A stretch of DNA of 5,912 nucleotides from Gammaproteobacteria bacterium (GTDB lineage: Bacteria > Pseudomonadota > Gammaproteobacteria > Pseudomonadales > GM7GCV1), in assembly GCA_030830945.1 (NCBI GenBank), contig JAURLY010000172.1:1-5912 (forward strand), given 5' to 3'. The notes under the pieces are model-generated. The model was given only the letters and a program-made list of their open reading frames with translations. It was not told the DNA's origin and ran no database searches. Both the position numbers and the translations under genes were made by a program. Shown in pieces: positions 1-5,408 of the stretch. Positions within the stretch are counted from its first letter, which is position 1; each line of letters begins with the position of its first letter.

Positions 1-1
1 A

Positions 2-523
2 CACGTTGATTCTCCCGTTCAAATAGAGAAAGAGATCAGCTTCAGGCTAAAGAAATACTCCGCAGGAGCAGAATTAAAGCACAAAAGTAACGAGATCTAT
101 TTATGCAGCGCCGAGAAAGCCGTTGCCACAATTTTCGAGTCAGCGAGAGATTTGAGGCTTAGGATTTACAAAAGCACATGGGATAACCCGAACGGCATTA
201 AAAAGCCTGCGGCCCCATCGCGCTTCGACAATCTTGTCAGAGAAATCTTGGACTTTGAATGTACTTATTTTATTCCCGCTGAAAAATTGGAGGCTGTCGA
301 GTCGCATTTGATGGATATGCTGGAAACAATTACTGAGCTTGAAAAGAAAGTCATTGTTGTTCAATTCGGACTGATGAAGAAAGGGCAAAGACTTTCAGTC
401 GAGCAGACCGCTAAAAACCTGAAAGTCCATTCGCGCTGGGCAAGAAATTTGTCCTTTAGTGGCCTGGCTAAATTAGCCGGCCCAAACAGAGCACAGCGCT
501 TGAGAAAAATGCTGGTTGAATAA
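2..523 (+). CDS. Partial protein with sigma-70 region 4-like C-terminus
   Basis: The frame is open from the left edge, so the true start lies outside the window; 173 codons precede the TAA. A TTG at 152 is only an internal codon and not a convincing start, because the frame continues upstream without a stop. The last ~65 residues resemble sigma-70 region 4: a run LEKKVIVVQFGL matches the LxxRExxVLxxRFGL pattern, followed by QRLSVEQTAKNL and a second helix ending SGLAKL, as in the region 4.2 helix-turn-helix that contacts -35 elements. A basic tail follows (RAQRLRKML). The first ~100 visible residues are not recognised. It could be a divergent sigma factor, a sigma-like activator or a phage or mobile-element regulator; the missing N-terminus would decide. 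The reading frame is solid, the functional reading is moderate. Confidence 0.6.
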   Translation, partial: HVDSPVQIEKEISFRLKKYSAGAELKHKSNEIYLCSAEKAVATIFESARDLRLRIYKSTWDNPNGIKKPAAPSRFDNLVREILDFECTYFIPAEKLEAVESHLMDMLETITELEKKVIVVQFGLMKKGQRLSVEQTAKNLKVHSRWARNLSFSGLAKLAGPNRAQRLRKMLVE

Positions 524-609
524 CCAAATGGAAGAACTCCCCTAAATGAAAATATTAGGTGTCGCCCCCACTCAATAACTATCGATTTTTTACTAAAGCT
601 GCGGTGGTT

Positions 610-849
610 TCAACCGGTCGGTGCAACAGTTTCATGAAGCGTAGCAACTGGCGTCGCGTAACCCAAGGTTTTTCGTGGTCGTGCGTACATGCTCTTCGCG
701 ACCGCGTTGAGCCTTTGTTGCGTCACGATCGCTAGGTCAGTTCTATTAGGGAAGTATTGTCGTAATAGCCCATTCGTATTTTCATTTGTTCCGCGCTGCC
801 AGGGGCTGCTCGGATTGCAGAAGTAGACTTAAACGTCTGTCGCCAGTTT
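610..849 (-). pseudogene. IS30-family transposase, 3' remnant
   Basis: The minus strand read from 849 to the TGA at 610-612 gives about 79 codons with the hallmark end of IS30-family transposases. It shows VYFCNPSSPWQRGTNENTNG, then LLRQYFPNRTDL, and later RPRKTLGYATP. In this family the Glu of NENTNGLLRQ is the third acidic residue of the DDE catalytic triad. The rest of the catalytic domain and the N-terminal helix-turn-helix are missing. An in-frame TAA sits at 829-831, just before VYF, where family members usually have a Lys or similar codon; a single base change would explain it. Recognisable similarity fades at about 849, next to the nuclease start at 861. The gene is dead; a terminal inverted repeat near 600 is likely but not proven. 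Confidence 0.88.
610..849 (-). mobile_element. Fragment of an IS30-family insertion sequence
   Basis: This is the surviving 3' end of an IS30-type element, recognised from its transposase remnant. The outer end should lie a little below 610, where the sequence GTTGCACCGACCGGTTGAAA (minus strand) spans the stop codon, as commonly seen at the tnp-distal end of such elements. No second inverted repeat and no target-site duplication can be seen, so the element has been truncated by deletion on the nuclease side. Confidence 0.7.
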
Positions 850-860
850 AGCCTAAACCC

Positions 861-1340
861 ATGAAAATCCTTGCCGCCCTGCTTCTCTTCCTCTCGTTGC
901 CAGTGGCCGCCGCAACCCTGGAAGGCCGCGTCGTGGGAGTCTCCGATGGTGACACCATTACCGTTTTGGACAGAGAGAATGTCCAGCATCGAATCAGACT
1001 ATCCGCCATTGATGCCCCTGAGAAAGCCCAGCCGTTCGGCAATCGTTCAAAGGAACAGCTATCCAAGTGGATCTACAACCGCACAGTGCTAGTTGAATGG
1101 AACAAGCGGGACCGCTACGGGCGAATCGTCGGCCAAGTATTCATAGATGGTCGCGACGCTGGTCTGGAGCAAGTACGTGCCGGTATGGCTTGGTGGTATC
1201 GGGATTACAGCAAAGAGCAAACACCCGAAGATCTAGCGCTATACAAAAAAACTGAGCAAGCAGCTATAGAAGGAAAACTGGGGCTTTGGCGTGATGCAGC
1301 GCCCATACCGCCTTGGGAATGGCGTAGGAAGCGCCCCTAA
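861..1340 (+). CDS. Secreted thermonuclease (staphylococcal nuclease-like, SNase/TNase family)
   Basis: The 159-residue protein starts with a typical signal peptide: K2, a hydrophobic stretch 3-16, and probable cleavage after the VAAA at 15-18. It should therefore act in the periplasm or outside the cell. The mature part is a full SNase domain cutting DNA or RNA in a calcium-dependent way, if it follows the family. Visible catalytic elements are SDGDT (D29, D31), RLSAIDAPE (R46, D51, E54) and DRYGR (R88). These correspond to D19/D21, R35, D40, E43 and R87 of the staphylococcal enzyme, so it should be active. It ends with the usual GKLGLWRD segment. The ATG at 861 is the only possible start, because an in-frame TAG lies at 849-851. 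There is no good Shine-Dalgarno. The IS30 remnant abuts the start, so the native promoter may have been replaced. Confidence 0.93.
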   Translation: MKILAALLLFLSLPVAAATLEGRVVGVSDGDTITVLDRENVQHRIRLSAIDAPEKAQPFGNRSKEQLSKWIYNRTVLVEWNKRDRYGRIVGQVFIDGRDAGLEQVRAGMAWWYRDYSKEQTPEDLALYKKTEQAAIEGKLGLWRDAAPIPPWEWRRKRP

Positions 1341-1443
1341 CCCAGCTCTTATCCAAAAACACCCTGTGCACATTGAAAAAGATAATTTGTAAAATTGTGG
1401 TAAGTGTAATCAAGTGATGAATTTGAGTTAATCCTAAATAGTT

Positions 1444-1463
1444 CTTAGCAACGGTTGGCTAAG
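1444..1463. repeat. 20-bp near-palindrome upstream of the adhesin E-like gene
   Basis: CTTAGC and GCTAAG arms flank an inner AACGGTTG, so nearly the whole 20 bp can fold or be read as a dyad. It lies about 70 bp before the start codon at 1534 and overlaps TTGGCT (1455-1460). TTGGCT could serve as a weak -35 box with TATGCA (1477-1482) as -10, 16 bp apart. A repressor or activator site is possible, but this is inference from symmetry and position only. Confidence 0.3.
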
Positions 1464-1533
1464 TCCGCTTTAATTTTATGCACAAAACGGAACTGCTGAA
1501 TGTTCCCTGATTTCAACAAAAAAGGGTAACCAA

Positions 1534-1929
1534 ATGACATCGAGAATAAAAATTCTATGCATTGGCGTATATTTTTTTGCTACGTTAGGTTTTACCCATG
1601 CAGCTCAATGGAAAATTGTCTCAAAGCATGAGACTGAAGATATCTATATTGACTATTCAAAAACCAAAAGAGATAAAACTATTGTTCGATCAACATTTTT
1701 GGTTGATTACAAAGCAATCCAAAAAATTGACGGTATTGATGCATGGTCAAGCCTGATTGATAGTGAGTGGGATTGTGTTGAGAAGAAAGTGCTAATTCAT
1801 TCAGCAACTGTATTCAGGGAAAAGATGGCTTCTGGTAAAGGCGTTACGCAGATCGCCCCTTACGAATGGCGGCAAGCTAACCGAATGCCACTTGCCTCAA
1901 TGACAAAGGCTGCATGTAGCAGCCCTTGA
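1534..1929 (+). CDS. Exported surface-adhesin protein E-like small protein
   Basis: The 131-residue protein has an N-terminal signal peptide: basic SRIK, hydrophobic 8-21, and cleavage probably after THA at about residue 23. It is therefore predicted to be exported. The mature part fits the surface-adhesin protein E pattern. It has W at the start of the domain, IYIDYSKTKRDKTIVRS (family: yIDp.ti.r.g..v), then LVDYK, a DC dyad in EWDCVEKKV, MASGKGV, and a final Cys (KAAC) that probably pairs with the first. In Haemophilus, protein E binds host laminin and vitronectin, but many environmental proteobacteria carry such proteins with no known role, so function here is open. The ATG is preceded by AAAGGG (1521-1526) at 7 nt spacing. 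It appears monocistronic and ends before a strong terminator. Codon use is AT-rich relative to the right half of the window. Confidence 0.78.
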   Translation: MTSRIKILCIGVYFFATLGFTHAAQWKIVSKHETEDIYIDYSKTKRDKTIVRSTFLVDYKAIQKIDGIDAWSSLIDSEWDCVEKKVLIHSATVFREKMASGKGVTQIAPYEWRQANRMPLASMTKAACSSP

Positions 1930-1960
1930 GTTGAAAATATTTAAAAAGAATGTGTTTAAG

Positions 1961-1993
1961 AAAAAGGGCCGCATTTAGCGGCCCCGCATTTTG
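1961..1993 (+). terminator. Rho-independent terminator of the adhesin E-like gene
   Basis: A 7-bp perfect GC-rich stem, GGGCCGC (1966-1972) with GCGGCCC (1978-1984), closes a 5-nt ATTTA loop. It is preceded by five A and followed, after CGCA, by a short T run (1989-1992). It lies 36 nt after the TGA at 1927-1929. The A run on the 5' side would also give a U tract for transcripts coming the other way, so it may work in both directions. Confidence 0.8.
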
Positions 1994-2026
1994 TGCATCT
2001 TTCAGCTTGTTAGCGGACAGAGCTTG

Positions 2027-2043
2027 TATACTGTTTTAAACAG
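2027..2043 (+). promoter_or_regulatory. Possible -10 box and overlapping dyad upstream of the cas9 relic
   Basis: TATACT at 2027-2032 is a good -10 hexamer. It overlaps CTGTTTTAAACAG (2031-2043), a near-palindrome with an odd centre. The -35 region is poor: TTGTTA at 2007-2012 is only 14 bp away. The pair lies about 40 bp before the cas9 start codon, where a promoter would be expected. The dyad could be an operator, but nothing proves it. Confidence 0.3.
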
Positions 2044-2068
2044 GTAGTCAAAAGATCCGGGAGAGATA

Positions 2069-2368
2069 ATGCTTCCTAGGATGCGTTACCGCCTTTGACT
2101 CGACCTTGGCACCTCCTCAATCGGCTGGTGTCTTATTCGTTTGAACTTTAGTGATGAGCCCGTCGCCATCATTCGGATGGGGGTACGGATATTCTCTGAC
2201 GGGCGTAATCCCAAGGACAGCACCTCCCTAGCTGTTACTAGACGGCTTGCGCGCCAGATGCGTCGGCGGCGAGACCGATTACTTAAACGCAAAGAACGGA
2301 TGGTTTCTGCGCTAGTGCGGCTGGGTTTTTTCTCAAAAGATGAGGAGCTGCGTAAGGCGTTGCAGTAA
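2069..2368 (+). pseudogene. cas9: cas9 (type II-C-like), 5' fragment with internal stop
   Basis: From the ATG at 2069 (GGGAG at 2059-2063, 5 nt away) or the in-frame ATG at 2081, the frame reads MRYRL, then TGA at 2096-2098, then LDLGTSSIGWCLIRL. This is the RuvC-I motif of Cas9 with its catalytic Asp (codon 2102-2104). Family members have Gly before LDLGTSSIGW, so the TGA is explained by one GGA-to-TGA change. Further on come MGVRIFSDGRNPKDSTSLAV, then the bridge helix rich in Arg (RRLARQMRRRRDRLLKRK), then VRLGFF and DEELRKALQ, followed by TAA at 2366-2368. Cas9 of this type has roughly 1000-1100 residues; REC, HNH, RuvC-II, RuvC-III and the PAM-interacting domain are absent here. No cas1, cas2, repeats or recognisable tracrRNA are present. 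It is a decayed remnant and cannot be a working nuclease. A TTG at 2141 could in theory start a 75-residue peptide carrying only the bridge helix. Confidence 0.92.
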
Positions 2369-2399
2369 AGTGCGTCAATGAACCTGGAACAAAAACCAG

Positions 2400-3002
2400 T
2401 CAGGCCAGTGCAATAAAAGTAATGTGATCAACCATGTGCGGTCGGATCAATTCATTCACTGATTTCCTAAATATTGTGAATGTACGGCGCTTCGTTTCGA
2501 TGGTTGAGAGTCGATCCCATTCGCCCCACGGTGGGGTCGAGCCAGTTATATATGTGCAAATCAGATTCCTGCCTTTCATTCCCGAAAACTTAATAGGGTG
2601 ACTACATTCTGAGATGGCCGATCCCGCCACTGAATTCCAATTTTCTCGAAGATGGTTAAGCAAACTAAGTAGCTGTTCCCGACAAGGTCTGACCTTTTTT
2701 TCGAAAGACCAAGGCAAATACATAGGGCTATAGAGTGGTCCAATGGCATAGGTGGACATCGTTTCGACGGAATAGAAGTCTCTTTGGTCTGACTCGGTCA
2801 AGTGAAAGCAACCGTTTTTTGCCGCCCATAACTTGGTTCTCATCCATTGGTTATATTTGGCGACGTCGCTGGAGTAAACCCACCCATTTAAAATTAATGG
2901 GCTTGGTGGATTTCGTGGATTGCATTCATTTTTTATTGAGAAATTGACCAACCCTTTATAAATCCTCAGCCACTCCAATGGTTCTGGGCAGACGTAGATC
3001 AT
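2400..3002 (-). CDS. Hypothetical protein (200 aa), third gene of a small operon
   Basis: The product is not assigned to a family I can name. It is a soluble protein with no signal peptide or membrane helix. It is rich in Trp and Pro, with a marked segment at residues 32-65 (PPSPLILNGWVYSSDVAKYN, then WAAKNGC) that looks conserved and resembles uncharacterised proteobacterial proteins. A second segment around 84-108 (TYAIGPLYSPMYLPWSFEKK) is also protein-like. The C-terminal 40 residues are basic and helical. The ATG at 3002 lies 6 nt after the TAG of the 74-aa gene (3009-3011), so it is probably translated by coupling; only a weak GGA upstream could serve as Shine-Dalgarno. It converges on the cas9 relic, leaving 31 bp between the two ends with no strong terminator. 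Composition is AT-richer than the genes to its right, consistent with acquisition from elsewhere. Confidence 0.75.
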   Translation of the reverse strand: MIYVCPEPLEWLRIYKGLVNFSIKNECNPRNPPSPLILNGWVYSSDVAKYNQWMRTKLWAAKNGCFHLTESDQRDFYSVETMSTYAIGPLYSPMYLPWSFEKKVRPCREQLLSLLNHLRENWNSVAGSAISECSHPIKFSGMKGRNLICTYITGSTPPWGEWDRLSTIETKRRTFTIFRKSVNELIRPHMVDHITFIALA

Positions 3003-3008
3003 AATTAA

Positions 3009-3233
3009 CTAAGCGTTTCCGCCCGTCTTAGCCAGCAATTTTGCAGTTGTGGCGTCGTGATTAAGTCCTTCCTCGAAGCCTTTCTCGTATGCATATCGCT
3101 GTACGAGGGTTATCAGCTTTGCCAGCCTAGCATCGAAGCATTTGTCCCCAGCGTCATAGTTCATTGCGTTATCAAATACTTGCGACCAATCAATATGAAT
3201 GGAATCGTCATCTAGATAAGCCCATTCGGTCAT
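3009..3233 (-). CDS. Hypothetical acidic small protein (74 aa), second gene of the operon
   Basis: I take the ATG at 3233 as start because it has an excellent Shine-Dalgarno, GGAGGAG (3238-3244 on the complement), 4 nt upstream. The reading frame stays open further upstream as far as 3356, but that part is explained by a different small gene in another frame. The product is acidic at the N-terminus (LDDDSIHIDW, residues 7-16). A helix-like stretch at 34-57 (DARLAKLITLVQRYAYEKGF) follows, then a short tail. No family is recognised. It overlaps the preceding 46-aa gene by ATGA and is followed 6 nt later by the 200-aa gene. The tight packing suggests all three are co-expressed and work together. 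Confidence 0.7.
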   Translation of the reverse strand: MTEWAYLDDDSIHIDWSQVFDNAMNYDAGDKCFDARLAKLITLVQRYAYEKGFEEGLNHDATTAKLLAKTGGNA

Positions 3234-3370
3234 GTTACTCCTCCAAGTTTTTGGGAAATTCTGAAAACCAAATATTTTTTGGATGCTTGCGTGGTCACCA
3301 TGGGCTTGCGTAGAAATACGGGTTTTTCCCTTTGCAAGTGGCAGCACCAATAACAATGTCCGTGATGCAA
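3230..3370 (-). CDS. Small Cys/His-rich protein (46 aa), first gene of the operon
   Basis: This short gene is easily missed because it begins with TTG. A perfect Shine-Dalgarno, AAGGAGGT (3376-3383 on the complement), lies 5 nt before the TTG at 3370. An in-frame TAA directly upstream of the TTG (two codons before) rules out any longer start. The 46-residue product begins with a cluster HHGHCYWCCH (residues 2-11), with H2, H3, H5, C6, C9, C10 and H11 spaced like a small metal-binding knuckle. It then becomes basic and hydrophobic (KPVFLRKP, KKYLVFRI). The TGA overlaps the ATG of the next gene as ATGA, typical of coupled translation. The function is unknown; metal or nucleic-acid binding is only a guess from the Cys/His cluster. 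An alternative ATG at codon 24 lacks a ribosome binding site. Confidence 0.58.
   Translation of the reverse strand: MHHGHCYWCCHLQREKPVFLRKPMVTTQASKKYLVFRISQKLGGVT
3238..3244 (-). promoter_or_regulatory. Shine-Dalgarno deciding the start of the 74-aa gene
   Basis: GGAGGAG on the minus strand lies 4 nt before the ATG at 3233. It sits inside the last codons of the 46-aa gene, so the two coding regions overlap. It argues against starting the 74-aa protein further upstream. Confidence 0.72.
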
Positions 3371-3375
3371 CCGTT

Positions 3376-3383
3376 ACCTCCTT
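3376..3383 (-). promoter_or_regulatory. Consensus Shine-Dalgarno deciding the TTG start of the 46-aa gene
   Basis: The minus strand carries AAGGAGGT, fully complementary to the 3' end of 16S rRNA, 5 nt before TTG at 3370. It is the strongest ribosome binding site in the window, and it is the main reason to accept a gene here. I could not find a convincing promoter upstream of it: TTGATA and TATTAA are present but 20 bp apart. Confidence 0.7.
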
Positions 3384-3471
3384 TTAATACCCGAACATTT
3401 TTGCGTTGCTATCAAGGAAGCCGATCACTCAAGAGTAACTCGACGCCCGGTGCGGGTTGGACTGAACCAGC

Positions 3472-3523
3472 GAGGAGTGGCTGTGAAGATTAAGGTTGCT
3501 TGCAGGGCCCTTACCCACTCCTC
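3472..3523. repeat. Nested inverted repeat in the gap 3371-3545
   Basis: GAGGAGTGG (3472-3480) is matched by CCACTCCTC (3515-3523). A second inner pair, TAAGG and CCTTA, lies within the 34-nt loop. It occupies the intergenic stretch after the 171-aa gene and before the 46-aa gene, both on the minus strand. It may be a structured RNA 3' end or an element boundary. There is no T run at the expected side, so it is not a standard intrinsic terminator. Confidence 0.4.
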
Positions 3524-3545
3524 CAGTAACGACTCTGCCCCCCCC

Positions 3546-4061
3546 TTAGCCTGCCTCCTCGCCCTGGGGAAAGTATTTCGCGTTGTCAACGTATTCCCGC
3601 ATCATCATGCTCATGCCATCAATCAGCCGTCGCATCGTGAAGATGAAATTCGGCAGGTTCAGCCCAAACGGGTAGTAGGTAACATGACTGCCAAACACCC
3701 CCGCGCTGCCATCGTCCCAGCGCATTCCCGAAAAATTCACCATAAATGACTTAGCGCTTACCTGCGCAATGAATGTATCCAGATCGGCTTCCGGCAGGTC
3801 GTTTTTCATCAAGTAGCAGCCGAATATCCGCAGGCAGGCGAGTTCTGGATAACACTTGATTCTGAGATTGCAACCCGTCCTCTGCACCGAGATTTCTTCG
3901 TCGATCAATACGGCCTCGTAGCCGGCGTCCTGCAACCTTGAGCACAGCAATTCAAGCGTTACATCTTCTTTCGCAATTTCTTTCGACATCAATTGCTCCA
4001 TGGGAATTGTTTTCTGGATCGACTTGTTGGGAAATTCCAGTATGCGTGCAGACCCCGTCAT
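3546..4061 (-). CDS. Hypothetical protein, possibly YbjN-like (171 aa)
   Basis: The product is soluble, without signal peptide or membrane helices. Residues 33-155 look like one alpha/beta domain: an N-terminal helix (LELLCSRLQDAGY), strands with ISVQRTGCNLRIKC and LRIFGCYLM, a middle helix (DLDTFIAQV), strands ending SHVTYYPFGL, and a final long helix (FIFTMRRLIDGMSMMMREYV). This order resembles YbjN-type proteins, which have a type III chaperone-like fold. The match is by eye and tentative. The ATG at 4061 directly follows the TGA of the DUF2130 gene (TGA|ATG), pointing to translational coupling. A second ATG at 3989 (MSKEIAKED) has GGAG 6 nt upstream and could be the true start, which would remove the first 24 residues. 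An 8-bp G run follows the TAA on the coding strand. Confidence 0.72.
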   Translation of the reverse strand: MTGSARILEFPNKSIQKTIPMEQLMSKEIAKEDVTLELLCSRLQDAGYEAVLIDEEISVQRTGCNLRIKCYPELACLRIFGCYLMKNDLPEADLDTFIAQVSAKSFMVNFSGMRWDDGSAGVFGSHVTYYPFGLNLPNFIFTMRRLIDGMSMMMREYVDNAKYFPQGEEAG

Positions 4062-5369
4062 TCAGTCACCCTTCACATCTGGCGCCGGGCTGTCACCGAG
4101 CGCGGCAAACTTTGCAGCCATGGTCGGGTTGCCCCGCGTCAGCCGCTTGATCGTCACGTCCTGAGCTTTGTCGTTAGCAAGACGCAGGTTTCTGTCGGCA
4201 CCCACCAGTGCGTCGCGCGTCTTCTGCAAGTGATCAATCGACTTGTCGATCTCCTCGACCGCAGTCTGAAAACGCTTGGAGGCAAGTTCGTAGTTCTTGC
4301 CGAACGCGGACTTGAACGCATCGAGCTCGCTCTCAAAATTGGTGATGTCGACGTTTTGCGCCTTGACCAGTGCAAGCTCGGACTTGTACTGGAGCGCATT
4401 CATCGAAGCGTTACGCAATAGCGTGATAATCGGGATGAAAAACTGCGGCCTCACCACATACATTTTCGGATAGCGGTGAAATACGTCGACAATACCGGTG
4501 TTGTAGAGCTCGTTGTCCGGCTCGAGCAGTGAAACCAGTACCGCGTATTCACAGCCCTTTTCGAGCCGGTCCTTGTCCAGTTCCTTCAGGAAATCCTCGT
4601 TCCTGCCCCGGTTTGAGGAACCGTCGGACTCGTTCTTCATTTCGAACATGATGGAGACGATCTCGGTGCCGGACTCGTCATGATCCCGGAAAATAAAGTC
4701 GCCCTTGCTGCCCCCCCGCGCATTGTTATCCTTCTCGAAATAGGCTCGGGGAAAGGCTGTTGCCCGTATGCGGTTGAATTCGGTCTCGCAATGCTGCTCA
4801 AGGGTCTCGCCCACCATCTTGGTCGACAGGCGGGCCTTGAGATCACGCAGACGCTCAATCGCCTCGTCGCGATCCCTGATCTGAACCTCGAATTTTTCCT
4901 GCAAAGCCTTTTCCGCGAGCTGCTTTTCGAGCTTGAGCTGGTTGAAACCGTTCAGGAGCTGGTCGCGCTCTTTCACGACCGCAGCGACAGCTTCGTTCAG
5001 CGCCAGTTTCTGGGAGACGCCGGCGGCGTCCAGCCGTGACTTGAGCTCCTGGCGTGTTTGCTCGAGCTGGGCAGCTAACGCGTCACGCTCGCGCTCCGCC
5101 CCCTGCTGCGCCTGAGTGACTGCAAGTTGCCGGGCAACCGCTTCGGCATCAAGCTTCGCCCGAAGCTCCTGGATCTGAGCGTCCTTGTTGGCCGCCACCG
5201 TGGTAGCGGTCATCTCAACGGCAATCTTTTTTTCTCGCTCGGCGTATTCCAGCCGCTCATGCAGCTGCTGCTCGAACTCAGCATCACGCACTTGCTTGAG
5301 AATGTCTGCATAACCGGTCTCATCGATTTTGAAGGCCTTGCTGCAGTGAGGACATTTGATTTCGTTCAC
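4062..5369 (-). CDS. DUF2130 domain protein with coiled coil and PD-(D/E)XK-like core
   Basis: The 435-residue protein matches the architecture of the DUF2130 family, which has no proven function. It starts with a CPHC pair (residues 6-9) typical of these proteins and suggestive of metal binding, although only one CxxC is visible. Residues ~25-180 form a long charged coiled coil. The conserved domain begins at about 185 (KMVGETLEQHCETEFNRI). It carries GSKGDFIFRD (D224) and, about 19 residues later, FEMKNES (E243, K245). The D...ExK spacing fits a PD-(D/E)XK nuclease core as in RmuC-like proteins; this is inference. Helices after 320 form a second coiled coil, and a polar tail ends the protein. 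The start is GTG at 5369 with GGGAG 6 nt upstream. It is probably co-transcribed with the 171-aa gene that follows without a gap. The role could be in DNA repair or defence, but this is unproven. Confidence 0.88.
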   Translation of the reverse strand: MNEIKCPHCSKAFKIDETGYADILKQVRDAEFEQQLHERLEYAEREKKIAVEMTATTVAANKDAQIQELRAKLDAEAVARQLAVTQAQQGAERERDALAAQLEQTRQELKSRLDAAGVSQKLALNEAVAAVVKERDQLLNGFNQLKLEKQLAEKALQEKFEVQIRDRDEAIERLRDLKARLSTKMVGETLEQHCETEFNRIRATAFPRAYFEKDNNARGGSKGDFIFRDHDESGTEIVSIMFEMKNESDGSSNRGRNEDFLKELDKDRLEKGCEYAVLVSLLEPDNELYNTGIVDVFHRYPKMYVVRPQFFIPIITLLRNASMNALQYKSELALVKAQNVDITNFESELDAFKSAFGKNYELASKRFQTAVEEIDKSIDHLQKTRDALVGADRNLRLANDKAQDVTIKRLTRGNPTMAAKFAALGDSPAPDVKGD

Positions 5370-5390
5370 CTTGCACTCCCTTGAACATTC

Positions 5391-5408
5391 TGGCCCCTTA
5401 TCGGGCCA
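5391..5408. repeat. Hairpin in the leader of the DUF2130 gene
   Basis: TGGCCC (5391-5396) and GGGCCA (5403-5408) form a 6-bp stem with a 6-nt loop, about 22 bp upstream of the GTG start. On the minus strand a T run (complement of 5409-5414) comes before the stem, not after it, so it does not look like a terminator for either strand. It could be a leader hairpin or the worn end of an element. A possible -10 (TATGAC) lies just upstream on the minus strand but without a good -35. Confidence 0.35.

Noticed and set aside
2007..2016. Integron attC core (GTTAGCG) near the cas9 relic
   Set aside because: It does not fit GTTRRRY, and no matching partner site is found at cassette spacing; genes on both strands also argue against a cassette array.
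2031..2043. LexA-type SOS box at CTGTTTTAAACAG
   Set aside because: LexA sites need CTGT and ACAG at a wider spacing (16 bp in total); here the dyad is 13 bp with an odd centre.
2096..2098. TGA as selenocysteine or programmed readthrough
   Set aside because: No selenocysteine insertion hairpin is evident, Cas9 families have Gly here, and the frame is cut again at 2366, so simple decay is enough.
2384..2399. Terminator between the converging cas9 relic and the 200-aa gene
   Set aside because: Only a 4-bp CTGG/CCAG stem is possible, and no T run follows on either strand.
3234..3356. Longer form of the 74-aa protein starting near 3356
   Set aside because: The strong GGAGGAG before the ATG at 3233, and the 46-aa frame with its own Shine-Dalgarno across the same region, explain it better.
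3450..3749. 99-codon + strand frame
   Set aside because: It runs antisense to the 3' end of the 171-aa gene, crosses the inverted repeat and the C8 run, and its product is low-complexity and unlike any family.
4680..5039. 119-codon + strand frame opposite the DUF2130 gene
   Set aside because: It lies wholly antisense to a well-supported gene, has no recognisable motif and no ribosome binding site; it is a by-product of the GC-rich coiled-coil codons.
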